DNA of 64,000 bases from Planctomycetota bacterium (lineage in GTDB: Bacteria; Planctomycetota; Planctomycetia; Isosphaerales; Isosphaeraceae), in contig JAQGHR010000072.1 in NCBI GenBank assembly GCA_028291545.1, positions 62,001 to 126,000 on the forward strand, written 5' to 3'. Below are positions 50,466-58,708 of the stretch, piece after piece. The first letter of the stretch is position 1. Each line of letters opens with the position of its first letter. The position numbers were made by a program, and so were the translations under genes. The notes under the pieces were generated by a model. The model did no database searches, had not been told where the DNA came from, and saw nothing but the letters and a program-made list of their open reading frames with translations.

Positions 50466-51338
50466 TCACGCGAGAGAGGCCGGCACGCCCGTGGCGATAT
50501 CGGGATATCTCAGGGCCAGGCCCGCATGGTTACGCAGGAATGAATTGGAAACACGCTTATCCGACTCATCGCGAGCCGCTTCCGGGCTGCCTTCGGGGGG
50601 GGGGAGGAAGTGGGGAATCGGTGCGTCCAGGCATCTTGCGACGAGTTCGTAGTATTCCTGGCGACGTGTCGGCCGATCGTCGCCAGCGACGATCACAGGT
50701 ATGGGCGTGCCCGATCGCAAAACCGTTTGCACGGCGCGGGCGGCGTCCTCGATTTGGATCAGGTTGAGCCACCGGTTCGGGTCGCCGATGATCGGCTCTC
50801 CGCGGACGATCGCGTCTCTACGCACGATCCTTCCCGGACCATAGAGACCCGCAAACCGGATCGTCGTCGCAGAATTCCCCGACACTGCGGACCATTGCCG
50901 TAGCACTTCCTCCGCCTCCAGACAGACGATGCCGGACGCGTGACCAGGACGGGTCGGCGATGTCTCATCCACCCACTCGCCTCCGGTTTGCCCGTACACG
51001 CCCGTTGAGGAGGCGAGGACGAATCGGCCCGACCATGAGCACGAATCGAGATGAGCCAACAGATGCCGCAATCCGTCCACGTAAACGCGGCGCATCGGGA
51101 CGCCGGCCGCGCGGTCATACCCGACGCAGTGGACGATTTGATCCACACGTGGCAGATCGACAAAACTTGCGGGGTCGAGGACGTCTGCGACGATCGGGTG
51201 GATGCACGATCCGGCAAATCGGCTCGAGCTTTGGGAGGTCCGAGTCGTTCCGAAGACCTCGGCCGCCGGATCGTCTTGCCGCAACGCGCGTCCCACATGC
51301 ATTCCGAGGTAACCGCATCCGACGATGAGGGTTTTCAC
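50466..51338 (-). CDS. NAD-dependent epimerase/dehydratase (SDR) family protein
   Basis: The 290-residue extended SDR has the nucleotide motif LIVGCGYLGMHVGRAL (GxGYxG), then VDQIVHCVGYDRAAG, LASSTGVYGQTGG and RFAGLYGPGRI. The active-site tyrosine has the form VYG rather than classical YxxxK, and no lysine follows at the usual distance, so activity is uncertain. It resembles YeeZ-like SDR proteins. The GTG start at 51338 overlaps the stop of ruvX on the same strand (GTGA). Substrate is unknown. Confidence 0.82.
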   Translation of the reverse strand: MKTLIVGCGYLGMHVGRALRQDDPAAEVFGTTRTSQSSSRFAGSCIHPIVADVLDPASFVDLPRVDQIVHCVGYDRAAGVPMRRVYVDGLRHLLAHLDSCSWSGRFVLASSTGVYGQTGGEWVDETSPTRPGHASGIVCLEAEEVLRQWSAVSGNSATTIRFAGLYGPGRIVRRDAIVRGEPIIGDPNRWLNLIQIEDAARAVQTVLRSGTPIPVIVAGDDRPTRRQEYYELVARCLDAPIPHFLPPPEGSPEAARDESDKRVSNSFLRNHAGLALRYPDIATGVPASLA

Positions 51339-51805
51339 GAGTCGCCCTCATCGACGGGATCGTCCAGGGGCGCCGCCGATGTCTCGGTCGTTGGACTACC
51401 CGCGTCCAGGTAGGCTTGTAGCATGATTTGAGCCGCCAGCATGTCCCTCCGGGCCCGCCGATCTTTCGCTTTCATGCCGGTCGCTCGCATCGCATCGTCC
51501 GCCTCGTGGGACGTGTAGCGCTCGTCATGGTAAGAGACGGTTCGGCCGGTGACCTCGCCGAGCCACGCGCCGAACTCACGCGCGAGGATGGCCGATTCCC
51601 CTTCACGGCCGCTGGTGTGGAGCGGCAGCCCCACGACGATGCGATCGATCTGTTCGTCCTCGATTAGACGGCGATAGTGTTCGGCGTCGCGGTCCGTCGC
51701 TTGTCGCTCGTAAACTTCGAGGGGACTGGCAATCCATCCACTCGGGTCGCTCAGGGCGGCGCCGACGCGGCGAGTCCCAAAATCCAGGCCAAGGATACGT
51801 CCCAT
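51335..51805 (-). CDS. ruvX: YqgF/RuvX putative Holliday-junction resolvase or pre-rRNA nuclease
   Basis: The 156-residue RNase H-fold protein has GRILGLDFGTRRVGAALSD (catalytic Asp), IDRIVVGLPLHTSGREG and YHDERYTSHEADDAM (acidic metal ligands). YqgF proteins mature 16S rRNA 5' ends or resolve junctions. ATG 51805 lies 13 bases after the stop of the mannose-1-P guanylyltransferase gene. A longer frame overlaps that gene and is rejected. It is followed by, and overlaps, the SDR gene. Confidence 0.92.
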   Translation of the reverse strand: MGRILGLDFGTRRVGAALSDPSGWIASPLEVYERQATDRDAEHYRRLIEDEQIDRIVVGLPLHTSGREGESAILAREFGAWLGEVTGRTVSYHDERYTSHEADDAMRATGMKAKDRRARRDMLAAQIMLQAYLDAGSPTTETSAAPLDDPVDEGDS

Positions 51806-51818
51806 GGGACGTGTGGAC

Positions 51819-52898
51819 TCAAAGGAAGTTGCCAAATCCGGCTTCCCCCAGCCCTTCGACCATGGCCTTGAGTCGATCGAGTTGATCGATTTTCGCCACG
51901 AGCGTCGCATCGCTGGACTGGACGACGACGAGATCCTCGACCCCAAGCGTTGCGATTAACCGGCCATCGGCGGCAATCAGGATCGAGCCCTTCGTATCGA
52001 TGGCCTGGACCGGTCCCTGACGCGTATTGCCCTGGTCGTCGGTCGGGAGAATTTCGGCCAACGATCGCCAGTCGCCCACGTCGGACCAATCGTACGTGAC
52101 TTCCAGGACCCGAACGTTCGTGGCTTTCTCCATGACCGCCTTATCGATCGGAATGCGCTCCATCCTGGGGAATTCCAGCGCGATGGTGGCCGCTTCGTGG
52201 GCGGTGCCGATCGTCTTCGCGACCCGGCCAATGGCCGCGGCGAGACCGGGGCGGTGGATGGCCAGTGCGTCGAGGATCGCCTGGGCCTTCCAGACGAAAA
52301 TCCCCGCATTCCAGGCGAACCGGCCCTCGGCGAGGAATTTCTCCGCCGTCGGCCGATCGGGCTTCTCGCGGAACTGGACGACCTGGTGCATGGCGATTCC
52401 ATCGACCAGGCCGAGTGACTTCCCGCGCTCGATATAGCCGTAACCGGTCTCGGGTCGAGTCGGCCTGACGCCGAGCGTGACGAAGGCGGTCGGGTCGGAT
52501 TCGACGACCGAGATGGCGGCCTGGAGCGTCTTCTGAAAAAGTTCCGGCGGCGCGATCACATGGTCTGCCGGCATGACCGCCATGATCGCGTCCGGGTCCT
52601 GGTGAACCAGGATCGCGGCGGCGAGCCCGACACACGGAGCGGTGTCCCTCGGACAGGGTTCAGCGACGACGTTCGCAGCCGGTACTCCGGGTAACTGCGC
52701 CCGCACCGCGTCCGCCTGGTCGGAGCCCGTGATGATCCACACGCGCTCGGGCGATGCCAGGCGGCCGATTCTCTCGACGGTCTGCTGGAGCAGCGAGCCT
52801 TCGCCGGACAGATTGAGGAGCTGCTTCGGACGATTGCGGCGACTCTTGGGCCAGAAACGTGTACCGCTGCCACCGGCCATGACTACAACGTGGAACAT
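51819..52898 (-). CDS. manC: Mannose-1-phosphate guanylyltransferase
   Basis: The 359-residue nucleotidyltransferase starts MFHVVVMAGGSGTRFWPKSR, followed by RNRPKQLLNL, the GTP/sugar-phosphate-binding signature of GDP-mannose pyrophosphorylases. The family pattern continues with MAVMPADHVI, GYGYIERG, FREKPDRPTAEKFL, AWNAGIFVWKA and YDWSDVGDW. It makes GDP-mannose from GTP and mannose-1-P for glycan synthesis. It lacks the C-terminal isomerase half of bifunctional enzymes. The promoter candidate at 52974-53002 precedes it and ruvX plus the SDR gene follow. Confidence 0.93.
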   Translation of the reverse strand: MFHVVVMAGGSGTRFWPKSRRNRPKQLLNLSGEGSLLQQTVERIGRLASPERVWIITGSDQADAVRAQLPGVPAANVVAEPCPRDTAPCVGLAAAILVHQDPDAIMAVMPADHVIAPPELFQKTLQAAISVVESDPTAFVTLGVRPTRPETGYGYIERGKSLGLVDGIAMHQVVQFREKPDRPTAEKFLAEGRFAWNAGIFVWKAQAILDALAIHRPGLAAAIGRVAKTIGTAHEAATIALEFPRMERIPIDKAVMEKATNVRVLEVTYDWSDVGDWRSLAEILPTDDQGNTRQGPVQAIDTKGSILIAADGRLIATLGVEDLVVVQSSDATLVAKIDQLDRLKAMVEGLGEAGFGNFL

Positions 52899-52973
52899 CA
52901 GGAGATCGTCCGTCTTCCGAGGTAAGTGCGAAGTCAGTCGCGCGGCGACAGCTCGGCAACGACAGCAGCAGGG

Positions 52974-53002
52974 ATCATAACGCGAAATCAGGAGTTCGGC
53001 AA
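52974..53002 (-). promoter_or_regulatory. Candidate sigma-70 promoter of manC
   Basis: On the minus strand TTGCCG (53002-52997) and TATGAT (52979-52974) are spaced by 17 bases. Transcription would start near 52967, about 70 bases before ATG 52898. The rest of the gap to 53175 shows no gene. Confidence 0.55.
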
Positions 53003-53175
53003 AAGCCCGAAATTGCTCGCACCAGGGTTGCCAAGTCGGAATTATGGCCATCGCCACGCGGACGATCAGGCATCTCTCAGGATTTGGGTCGGGACCACGA
53101 CTCTGGAATTCCGTCGAAGAGTTCGCCTTACGAGATCGATCGCGAAGCCCGACGACGATGGTTGCAAGATGTCTC

Positions 53176-54618
53176 TCAGGTTCTTCCCCCGTTGGGACAG
53201 AGATACAACGGCCCTTCCACCACCATACCCGCGGGTATCTTGCCCTTCAATTCGGCGGCGTCCAGGGCGAATAGGGGGCTGATCTCGATCCCGAACGGTA
53301 CGGAGCCATCACTTCGGCGAGGGACCTTCGCCCCGGCGCTCTCCAGCCAGCCGGCGAACAGGTCGCTCATCCGCTGACGAACGGTGGCCGGAGAATCCGG
53401 CCCGGTCGCGTTCTTGAGCGGTTCGAACTCGACGGCTCGATCACATTCGACGACCGCGTAGCGCTCGGCCAGAGGCAAGGCGTCGAAGATGAATGTCTCG
53501 AACTTGACCGCGTTTGGTTCCTTCGGACCGACGAGTGTGCCGGACGCGTCCAGGTAGCTCACCTTCTTGATCGCGCGATGGAACGGTAGCTTTGCCTCGG
53601 CGACGATGCGCTCGATGAACGAGCGCTCGAAGATATGGATCGCGATACTGCCGGCCCAGAGTTCCAGGTTCCCCTCGGGCTCCCGTCGTTCCGCCAGCTC
53701 GGACGGAAGGTCGGAATACTCGATGACCTGCGGTCGGCCGTCGACTTCGACCACAACGCCCACTTTTTCGGTCGGCTGGATCTTCTCGACGACCTTGAAT
53801 GAGACCTCGGCGCGGGCCTGCCTGTGGATGCCCAGGAAAGCAGGATCGGCGATCTGGACGAGGGGGTTGTCAACCTGGAAGTAGAAGATCGTCCGGATGC
53901 CCCGCTCTCGCATCTCGTCGAGACAGGACGGACCTCCGTCCTCCGTCCTGGCCGCGAGTGCCGCCAGGGTCCCGCCGTGTCCATCGGGGCTGATCGCCAG
54001 GTGATCCTTCCCGGCGAGCAAGATTTCCCCCGTCTGGCGATCGACGGCGGGCATCTGCCCCTGGACGAAAAGGCGGACGTGTTCCAGGCCAAAGTTGTTG
54101 TGCTCGGCGAAGAAACGGGCCGTGTCCTCGTGGTTCTCCGGGCTGGTCATCACGTAAAGCGGGATCGTCTTGCCGTGACGGCGCGACAGGGCCAGGATTT
54201 TCTCGCAATGAATCTGGAAGAGGCTTCCCGCCGACACCGGCCCGATGGGGAAGGTCCCTTTCGGACCCTCGAATCCGAGTCGGGTGCCCTGACCTCCCGC
54301 GACCACGACAACCGCGACCTGGCCGGCGGCCAGGGCCTCAGCGCCGAGTTCGGCCGCATGCCGGCGCGCGACTCGCTCGGCGTCGGTTCGGGGCAAACGG
54401 GCGACGGCCACCGGGCGGACGTGCGACGGTTCGGGGGCCGATGTCTCGTCGGCGAAGACAAGCCGTTTGAGGAGGTCATCGAGTCGCTCGAAGTCGATCG
54501 ACCGGATTTCGCGGAGGAGCCGCTCTCGACCGGCGGCATCCAGGTCGTTCCACCATCGGAGCAAGTGGCCCTGGCCATGCTGGTCCAGCGTCGCGGCCAG
54601 TTGCGGGTCGGCGGACAT
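53176..54618 (-). CDS. UDPGP-family pyrophosphorylase (UDP-N-acetylglucosamine or UDP-glucose type)
   Basis: The 480-residue protein is of the eukaryotic-type UAP/UGP family. The N-terminal helical region (1-100) is followed by VVVVAGGQGTRLGFEGPKGT, then PIGPVSAGSLFQIHCEKI and FYFQVDNPLVQIADPAFLG. The C-terminal half has EYSDLPSELAERREPEGNL and KLPFHRAIKKVSYLD. LGFEGPKGTFPIG matches UDP-N-acetylhexosamine pyrophosphorylases, so UDP-GlcNAc or UDP-GalNAc from UTP is the likely product. A GGAG site precedes ATG 54618. Together with manC it makes nucleotide sugars for envelope glycans. The PhnP-like gene upstream is on the same strand. Confidence 0.9.
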   Translation of the reverse strand: MSADPQLAATLDQHGQGHLLRWWNDLDAAGRERLLREIRSIDFERLDDLLKRLVFADETSAPEPSHVRPVAVARLPRTDAERVARRHAAELGAEALAAGQVAVVVVAGGQGTRLGFEGPKGTFPIGPVSAGSLFQIHCEKILALSRRHGKTIPLYVMTSPENHEDTARFFAEHNNFGLEHVRLFVQGQMPAVDRQTGEILLAGKDHLAISPDGHGGTLAALAARTEDGGPSCLDEMRERGIRTIFYFQVDNPLVQIADPAFLGIHRQARAEVSFKVVEKIQPTEKVGVVVEVDGRPQVIEYSDLPSELAERREPEGNLELWAGSIAIHIFERSFIERIVAEAKLPFHRAIKKVSYLDASGTLVGPKEPNAVKFETFIFDALPLAERYAVVECDRAVEFEPLKNATGPDSPATVRQRMSDLFAGWLESAGAKVPRRSDGSVPFGIEISPLFALDAAELKGKIPAGMVVEGPLYLCPNGGRT

Positions 54619-54673
54619 GCGGCGTCGGCTCCATCTAGGGGGGATATCCAGCGATTCGAAAACGCTACTTCGT

Positions 54674-55456
54674 TCAGAACGTCAATTCCAGGCCATCGTA
54701 GGCCAAAGCCACGCCGGGGGGCAAGCTCGACTCGGTCGCGGCATGATCGAGGTCGTGGGAAAGGTGCGTCAGGAAGGCTCGTCGCGGTTTCAAGCGTTCG
54801 ACCACGTCCAGGGCCTGCCCCAGGCTGAAATGGGTCGGGTGTGGCGTATGTCGAAGGGCATCGAGGATTAAAGTGTCGAGCCCTTGCAAGGCGGACCAGC
54901 TCTCCTCGGGGATCTTCACTACATCGGTACAATAGGCAAGGTCTCCGAATCGGAAACCCAGCACGTGAAACCTGCCGTGCTCCAGACGGAGCGGAAGCAC
55001 TCGCTGGCCGAGCACCTCGAACGGCTCTCCCGGTCGAATTCGCTCGAACTGAAGCTGTGGCACGCCCCCATGAGGAATCCGACTGGCGTGGTCGCTGAAC
55101 GCATAATGAAACACGGTCCGGATCGTTGTCTCGGTCTCTTCCTCACAATAAACCGGCACGGGACCGCCAATCGCCTTGGGGAAGATCCTCGCGTCGTCGA
55201 GACCGAAGAGATGGTCGGCATGATGATGCGTGAAGCAGATGGCGTGGACTTTCTCCACACGCTCGCGGAGGAGTTGAATCCGCATCTCTGGCGTGGTGTC
55301 AACCAGCAGATTCCCGCCCGGAAGTCGGAGCAGGACGCTGGGACGGGTCCGGTTGTTTCTGGGGTCCTGGGACCGGCAGACCGCGCAATGGCAGCCGATG
55401 ACCGGTACACCCGTGGACGTGCCACTGCCGAGGAAGAGTAGACTTCGAGGACCCAT
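54674..55456 (-). CDS. PhnP-like metallo-beta-lactamase fold phosphodiesterase
   Basis: The 260-residue MBL-fold protein has LLFLGSGTSTGVPVIGCHC, structural zinc cysteines C22, C24 and C27 as in PhnP, and the metal motif FTHHHADHLFGLDD. VLGFRFGDLAYCTDVVKIPE and HLSHDLDH follow. PhnP hydrolyses phosphoribosyl 1,2-cyclic phosphate in phosphonate use, but no other phn gene is nearby. A general phosphodiesterase role is equally possible. ATG 55456 is fixed by the conserved start. The frame continues upstream as unrelated sequence. Confidence 0.88.
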   Translation of the reverse strand: MGPRSLLFLGSGTSTGVPVIGCHCAVCRSQDPRNNRTRPSVLLRLPGGNLLVDTTPEMRIQLLRERVEKVHAICFTHHHADHLFGLDDARIFPKAIGGPVPVYCEEETETTIRTVFHYAFSDHASRIPHGGVPQLQFERIRPGEPFEVLGQRVLPLRLEHGRFHVLGFRFGDLAYCTDVVKIPEESWSALQGLDTLILDALRHTPHPTHFSLGQALDVVERLKPRRAFLTHLSHDLDHAATESSLPPGVALAYDGLELTF

Positions 55457-55620
55457 CGTCTCGCGCTCGGCCAAGGTCGCCTCCTCCTCTCGGCAGGTCG
55501 TGCGACATTGTACGGCAATCGCGATCGCGATTCGACGGCAGATGGCGGAGTCGCGAAACAACGCGCCTGGCAAGGGATTGGACGTGACGTCTCTCCATCG
55601 TTTACAATCCGCGGCCCACC

Positions 55621-57276
55621 ATGAAATTCACCCGGACGGAGCCGGCGATCGTGAATGCTTCCGACCCAGATTCCTCTCAGTTTGATGTCGACCAGGAGGG
55701 ATCCGAACGCTTCGCTTCCTGGGTTCTTCGAGGCCCTCTCGCGGTCCTCGTGGGACTTCTCTGTCTCTGGGAACTGGCGACCTGGGCCCCGAACTACCTG
55801 ACGTGGCCGCTCTGGGCCGATCACGACGTCTTCGCCACGTCGGCCAAGTGCTGGGACTCCGGGGTGCTGCCGTATCGGGAGATCAACGGGAACAACTTCC
55901 CGGGCACGACGTATATCTTCTGGATTCTCGGGAAGCTTTGCGGATTCGGCTGGGGACTCGGACCGGGTTTCTACGGGTTCGACGCCGCGCTCGTGGGTCT
56001 GTTCGGCGCCGGATTGATCGCGTGGAGCGGTCGACGCTTCGGACGTCTACTGCCGGGCCTCATCGGGTATGGCGGGTTTCTGGGATACTATCTCGCCCTG
56101 GACTACAGCCAGGCGGCCCAGCGAGACTGGCAGGGTCCATTGCTCGCGATCTTCGGACTCCTGCTCGTTCAGGCCTGGCCCGGTCGAACAAGCCGTGTCC
56201 TGGCCGGTCTGACCAGCGCCCTTGGACTGATCATTCGCCCGCAAGCCGTGCTTCTGCTCCCGGCCCAGGCGCTCGCGGTCGCGAGCGAGGCCCGACAGTC
56301 TGGTCGATCCGGTATCCTCGCCACGATTGAGTGGGGAATCGCTCTGGCCCTCGGTCTGGCCCTCGGGTTCCTACCCGTCGTGATGGCTGGGATCTGGCCG
56401 GACTTCTTGCATGCGCTCAAGGTTGTGAGTTACGGCGGAAAGTACAACCTCGTCACGCCTGCGATGTTCGCGGAGCAGATGCTGATTCAGTTGCAGCCCT
56501 TGCGGTTGGATATCGTACCGATCGCGATTCTCTTACTTGCGAAACAGGCCCAGCCCGAGACCCGGCGTACCGCGTGGCCATGGCTGGTCGCGATGCTCGG
56601 GGTGCTGTTTTACCGGCCGATGAGTCCGCATCCTCACGCCTATCTGTCGCATCCGACCATGATCGTCTGGACGGGGCTCGTCGCCATTCTCGTCCAGATC
56701 GTGCTCGATCAAGTTCGTCTGCCCGCCTCCGTCCGCCTCGTCGCCATCCTGCTCATTGCCGGTTTGGGTTTGACGGCCAAGCCCCGATTCTGCAATCCGA
56801 ACGGCAGCCTGGAGGCATTCTCCTTCCTCAAGACGCATCGCGAGCCAGGCCCGAAGCCCACGGGATACGCAAGGCACCCGGATGTGCCCGCCGCCGCCTT
56901 TTACGAGTGGGAAGACTACCGGAACCTGCTCGACTACTTGCGGACGACGACGTCACCGACCACCAAGGTCGCCAATTGCCTGAAGCACGTCCCGGCGATC
57001 ACCGGGCCCACCGGGCGATTGCCGGCCTTCCCGGCCGAGTCGGTCGCATGGTTGACGGTTGTCCGCGAGGACGAAGAGGAAACCTTCGCGGACCAGTTGA
57101 GAAAGGCCACCGACACAGTCGTCGTCTGGGCGCCGACCGAGAAGGAAATGGCCCGTGCGCCCAAGCTGCCGGTCCTGACGAGGGCGATCGAAGACAACTA
57201 TGCGTTCGAGGCGCGTTTCGGCCTGATCGAGGTCTGGCGTCGGAAGCCCATTGATGCCGCCGAGGGGACGAAATGA
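55621..57276 (+). CDS. Polytopic membrane protein, GT-C glycosyltransferase-like
   Basis: The 551-residue protein has about 10-11 hydrophobic helices after a hydrophilic N-terminus, and a soluble C-terminal domain (about 405-551). An early acidic pair (PLWADHDVFATSAKCWD) and later GYYLALDYSQAAQRDWQGP recall the first luminal loop of GT-C-fold mannosyl or arabinosyl transferases. A polyprenyl-phosphate-sugar donor is likely. The stop overlaps the start of the next glycosyltransferase gene by four bases, so they work together. Acceptor and sugar are unknown. It diverges from the PhnP-like gene. Confidence 0.75.
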   Translation: MKFTRTEPAIVNASDPDSSQFDVDQEGSERFASWVLRGPLAVLVGLLCLWELATWAPNYLTWPLWADHDVFATSAKCWDSGVLPYREINGNNFPGTTYIFWILGKLCGFGWGLGPGFYGFDAALVGLFGAGLIAWSGRRFGRLLPGLIGYGGFLGYYLALDYSQAAQRDWQGPLLAIFGLLLVQAWPGRTSRVLAGLTSALGLIIRPQAVLLLPAQALAVASEARQSGRSGILATIEWGIALALGLALGFLPVVMAGIWPDFLHALKVVSYGGKYNLVTPAMFAEQMLIQLQPLRLDIVPIAILLLAKQAQPETRRTAWPWLVAMLGVLFYRPMSPHPHAYLSHPTMIVWTGLVAILVQIVLDQVRLPASVRLVAILLIAGLGLTAKPRFCNPNGSLEAFSFLKTHREPGPKPTGYARHPDVPAAAFYEWEDYRNLLDYLRTTTSPTTKVANCLKHVPAITGPTGRLPAFPAESVAWLTVVREDEEETFADQLRKATDTVVVWAPTEKEMARAPKLPVLTRAIEDNYAFEARFGLIEVWRRKPIDAAEGTK

Positions 57277-58532
57277 CCAGGCGCATCGCGGTTTACATTG
57301 TCGTGACCGTGGTCCTCCATGTCGCGATCGCCGTGGGATCGTATGCGGCCATGCGTTGGGCGGAGGCCACGGGCAAGCCGGTCTTTCGCAATCTGGTACG
57401 TGGGCTCGTGTTTGCGGACGTGCCCAAGTACTACGAGCACGCCAACAACTTTGCCGAGGGGATGATCCCGTACCGGGACGACCCGATCGAGTATCCACTC
57501 TTCGCGCTCCCATTCGTGTTCGCGCCTCGGTTGCTGGCGGGTTCGCAAAGTGGATTTGTGGCCTTGTTCGCGGCCGAGATGCTGGCGTTCGACGCACTTC
57601 TGGTGGCCCTCGTCGCCTGGCGGATCGCGGGGAGCGGCGATCTGGATCGATTACCGAGTCGATTGGCATGGCTCACCGCGTTTTTCGCCACCGTTTCCCC
57701 GTTCGTGATGGGGCGTTACGACGCCGTGCCGGCGGTCCTCGGGTTTGCGGCCGCGTGCGCATGGTTTTCGGGCCGAGGGGCGCTGGGAGGCGGGCTGTCG
57801 GCGCTGGGGGCACTCGTGAAGATCGTGCCCGGGGCGGTTGCCTTGCCCGGGATTATCGGAGAGCTGATGGGGTGGACTCGGCCGAGAGGACGAGGAACGA
57901 TGGCCTTCGGGTTCGTCTTTCTCGCGGGCGTCGCGGCCTGGTTCGCGATCGGGGGATCGGGCGTCCTGGACTCGATTCGCTACCACTCCGAGCGGCAGGT
58001 CGAGATCGGATCCGTTCCCGCGGGCGTTCTCTGGCTTGTGGGGTGGGCGAAGGGCGATGCGATGGCTGTCTTTCAGGACCACGAATCCCTGAATCTCGAC
58101 GCTCCCGGTTCGTACAATGTCGCCAGGCTCGCCGTCTACGTGCAGGCGATCGTCATGCTGTTCGTGGCGTGGGGTTTCGTCAAGAATCGCGGGCGAGACC
58201 CGTTCCGATTCGCCGGGGCGGCCGTGCTGGCGTTTGCCCTGGGCGGGAAGGTCCTGTCGCCCCAATATTTGATCTGGGTGATGCCCTTCATTGCCGTTCA
58301 GAACGGGAGAGTCGGTCGGGTCGCCCGTCCGGTCTTCCTCCTGGGCGGGATATTGACCATGGTCCTCTATCCATGGAGTTTCCGCGCGCTGCCGCAATTG
58401 GAGCCGTGGGCGTTCTTCGTGCTCAACGCAAGGAACGGCGCCTTGGTGCTTCTTTTGGCCGTGTTGGTGCTCGGATCGGGGGACGGTGAGGGATCGCTGG
58501 CGGAACCAACCCTGCCCTCACGATTGTCGTAA
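57273..58532 (+). CDS. GT87/DUF2029-family membrane glycosyltransferase
   Basis: The 419-residue polytopic protein has about 9-10 helices. DVPKYYEHANNFAEGMIPYR, then DDPIEYPLFALPFVF in the first large loop is the GT87 signature (mannosyltransferase family known from mycobacteria) with the catalytic acidic residues. GRYDAVPAVLG and LSPQYLIWVMPF fit the family. It overlaps the preceding gene (ATGA). With manC in the neighbourhood, mannosylation of a lipid-linked glycan is a fair hypothesis. It is likely the last gene of the pair. The secA promoter follows. Confidence 0.82.
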   Translation: MTRRIAVYIVVTVVLHVAIAVGSYAAMRWAEATGKPVFRNLVRGLVFADVPKYYEHANNFAEGMIPYRDDPIEYPLFALPFVFAPRLLAGSQSGFVALFAAEMLAFDALLVALVAWRIAGSGDLDRLPSRLAWLTAFFATVSPFVMGRYDAVPAVLGFAAACAWFSGRGALGGGLSALGALVKIVPGAVALPGIIGELMGWTRPRGRGTMAFGFVFLAGVAAWFAIGGSGVLDSIRYHSERQVEIGSVPAGVLWLVGWAKGDAMAVFQDHESLNLDAPGSYNVARLAVYVQAIVMLFVAWGFVKNRGRDPFRFAGAAVLAFALGGKVLSPQYLIWVMPFIAVQNGRVGRVARPVFLLGGILTMVLYPWSFRALPQLEPWAFFVLNARNGALVLLLAVLVLGSGDGEGSLAEPTLPSRLS

Positions 58533-58613
58533 AGGAAGACACAGGGCGATTTTTCCGCTCCGGCACGTCCTATTGAGGGGGAACAGGACGGTCCTTGCGC
58601 CAGCCAGGTCAGA

Positions 58614-58642
58614 TTGACCATCGGGCTGGATCGCTGTAAATT
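58614..58642 (+). promoter_or_regulatory. Candidate promoter of secA
   Basis: TTGACC (58614-58619) and TAAATT (58637-58642) lie 17 bases apart, about 65 bases before the secA ATG at 58709. The -10 matches consensus only 4 of 6. The interval 58533-58708 holds no other feature I recognise. Confidence 0.5.
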
Positions 58643-58708
58643 GGACCATCTTTGCGACTTAGAACAGATCGACCGGTTCTTCCGGCCGCGAGGGGGCGAA
58701 CGAAGGCG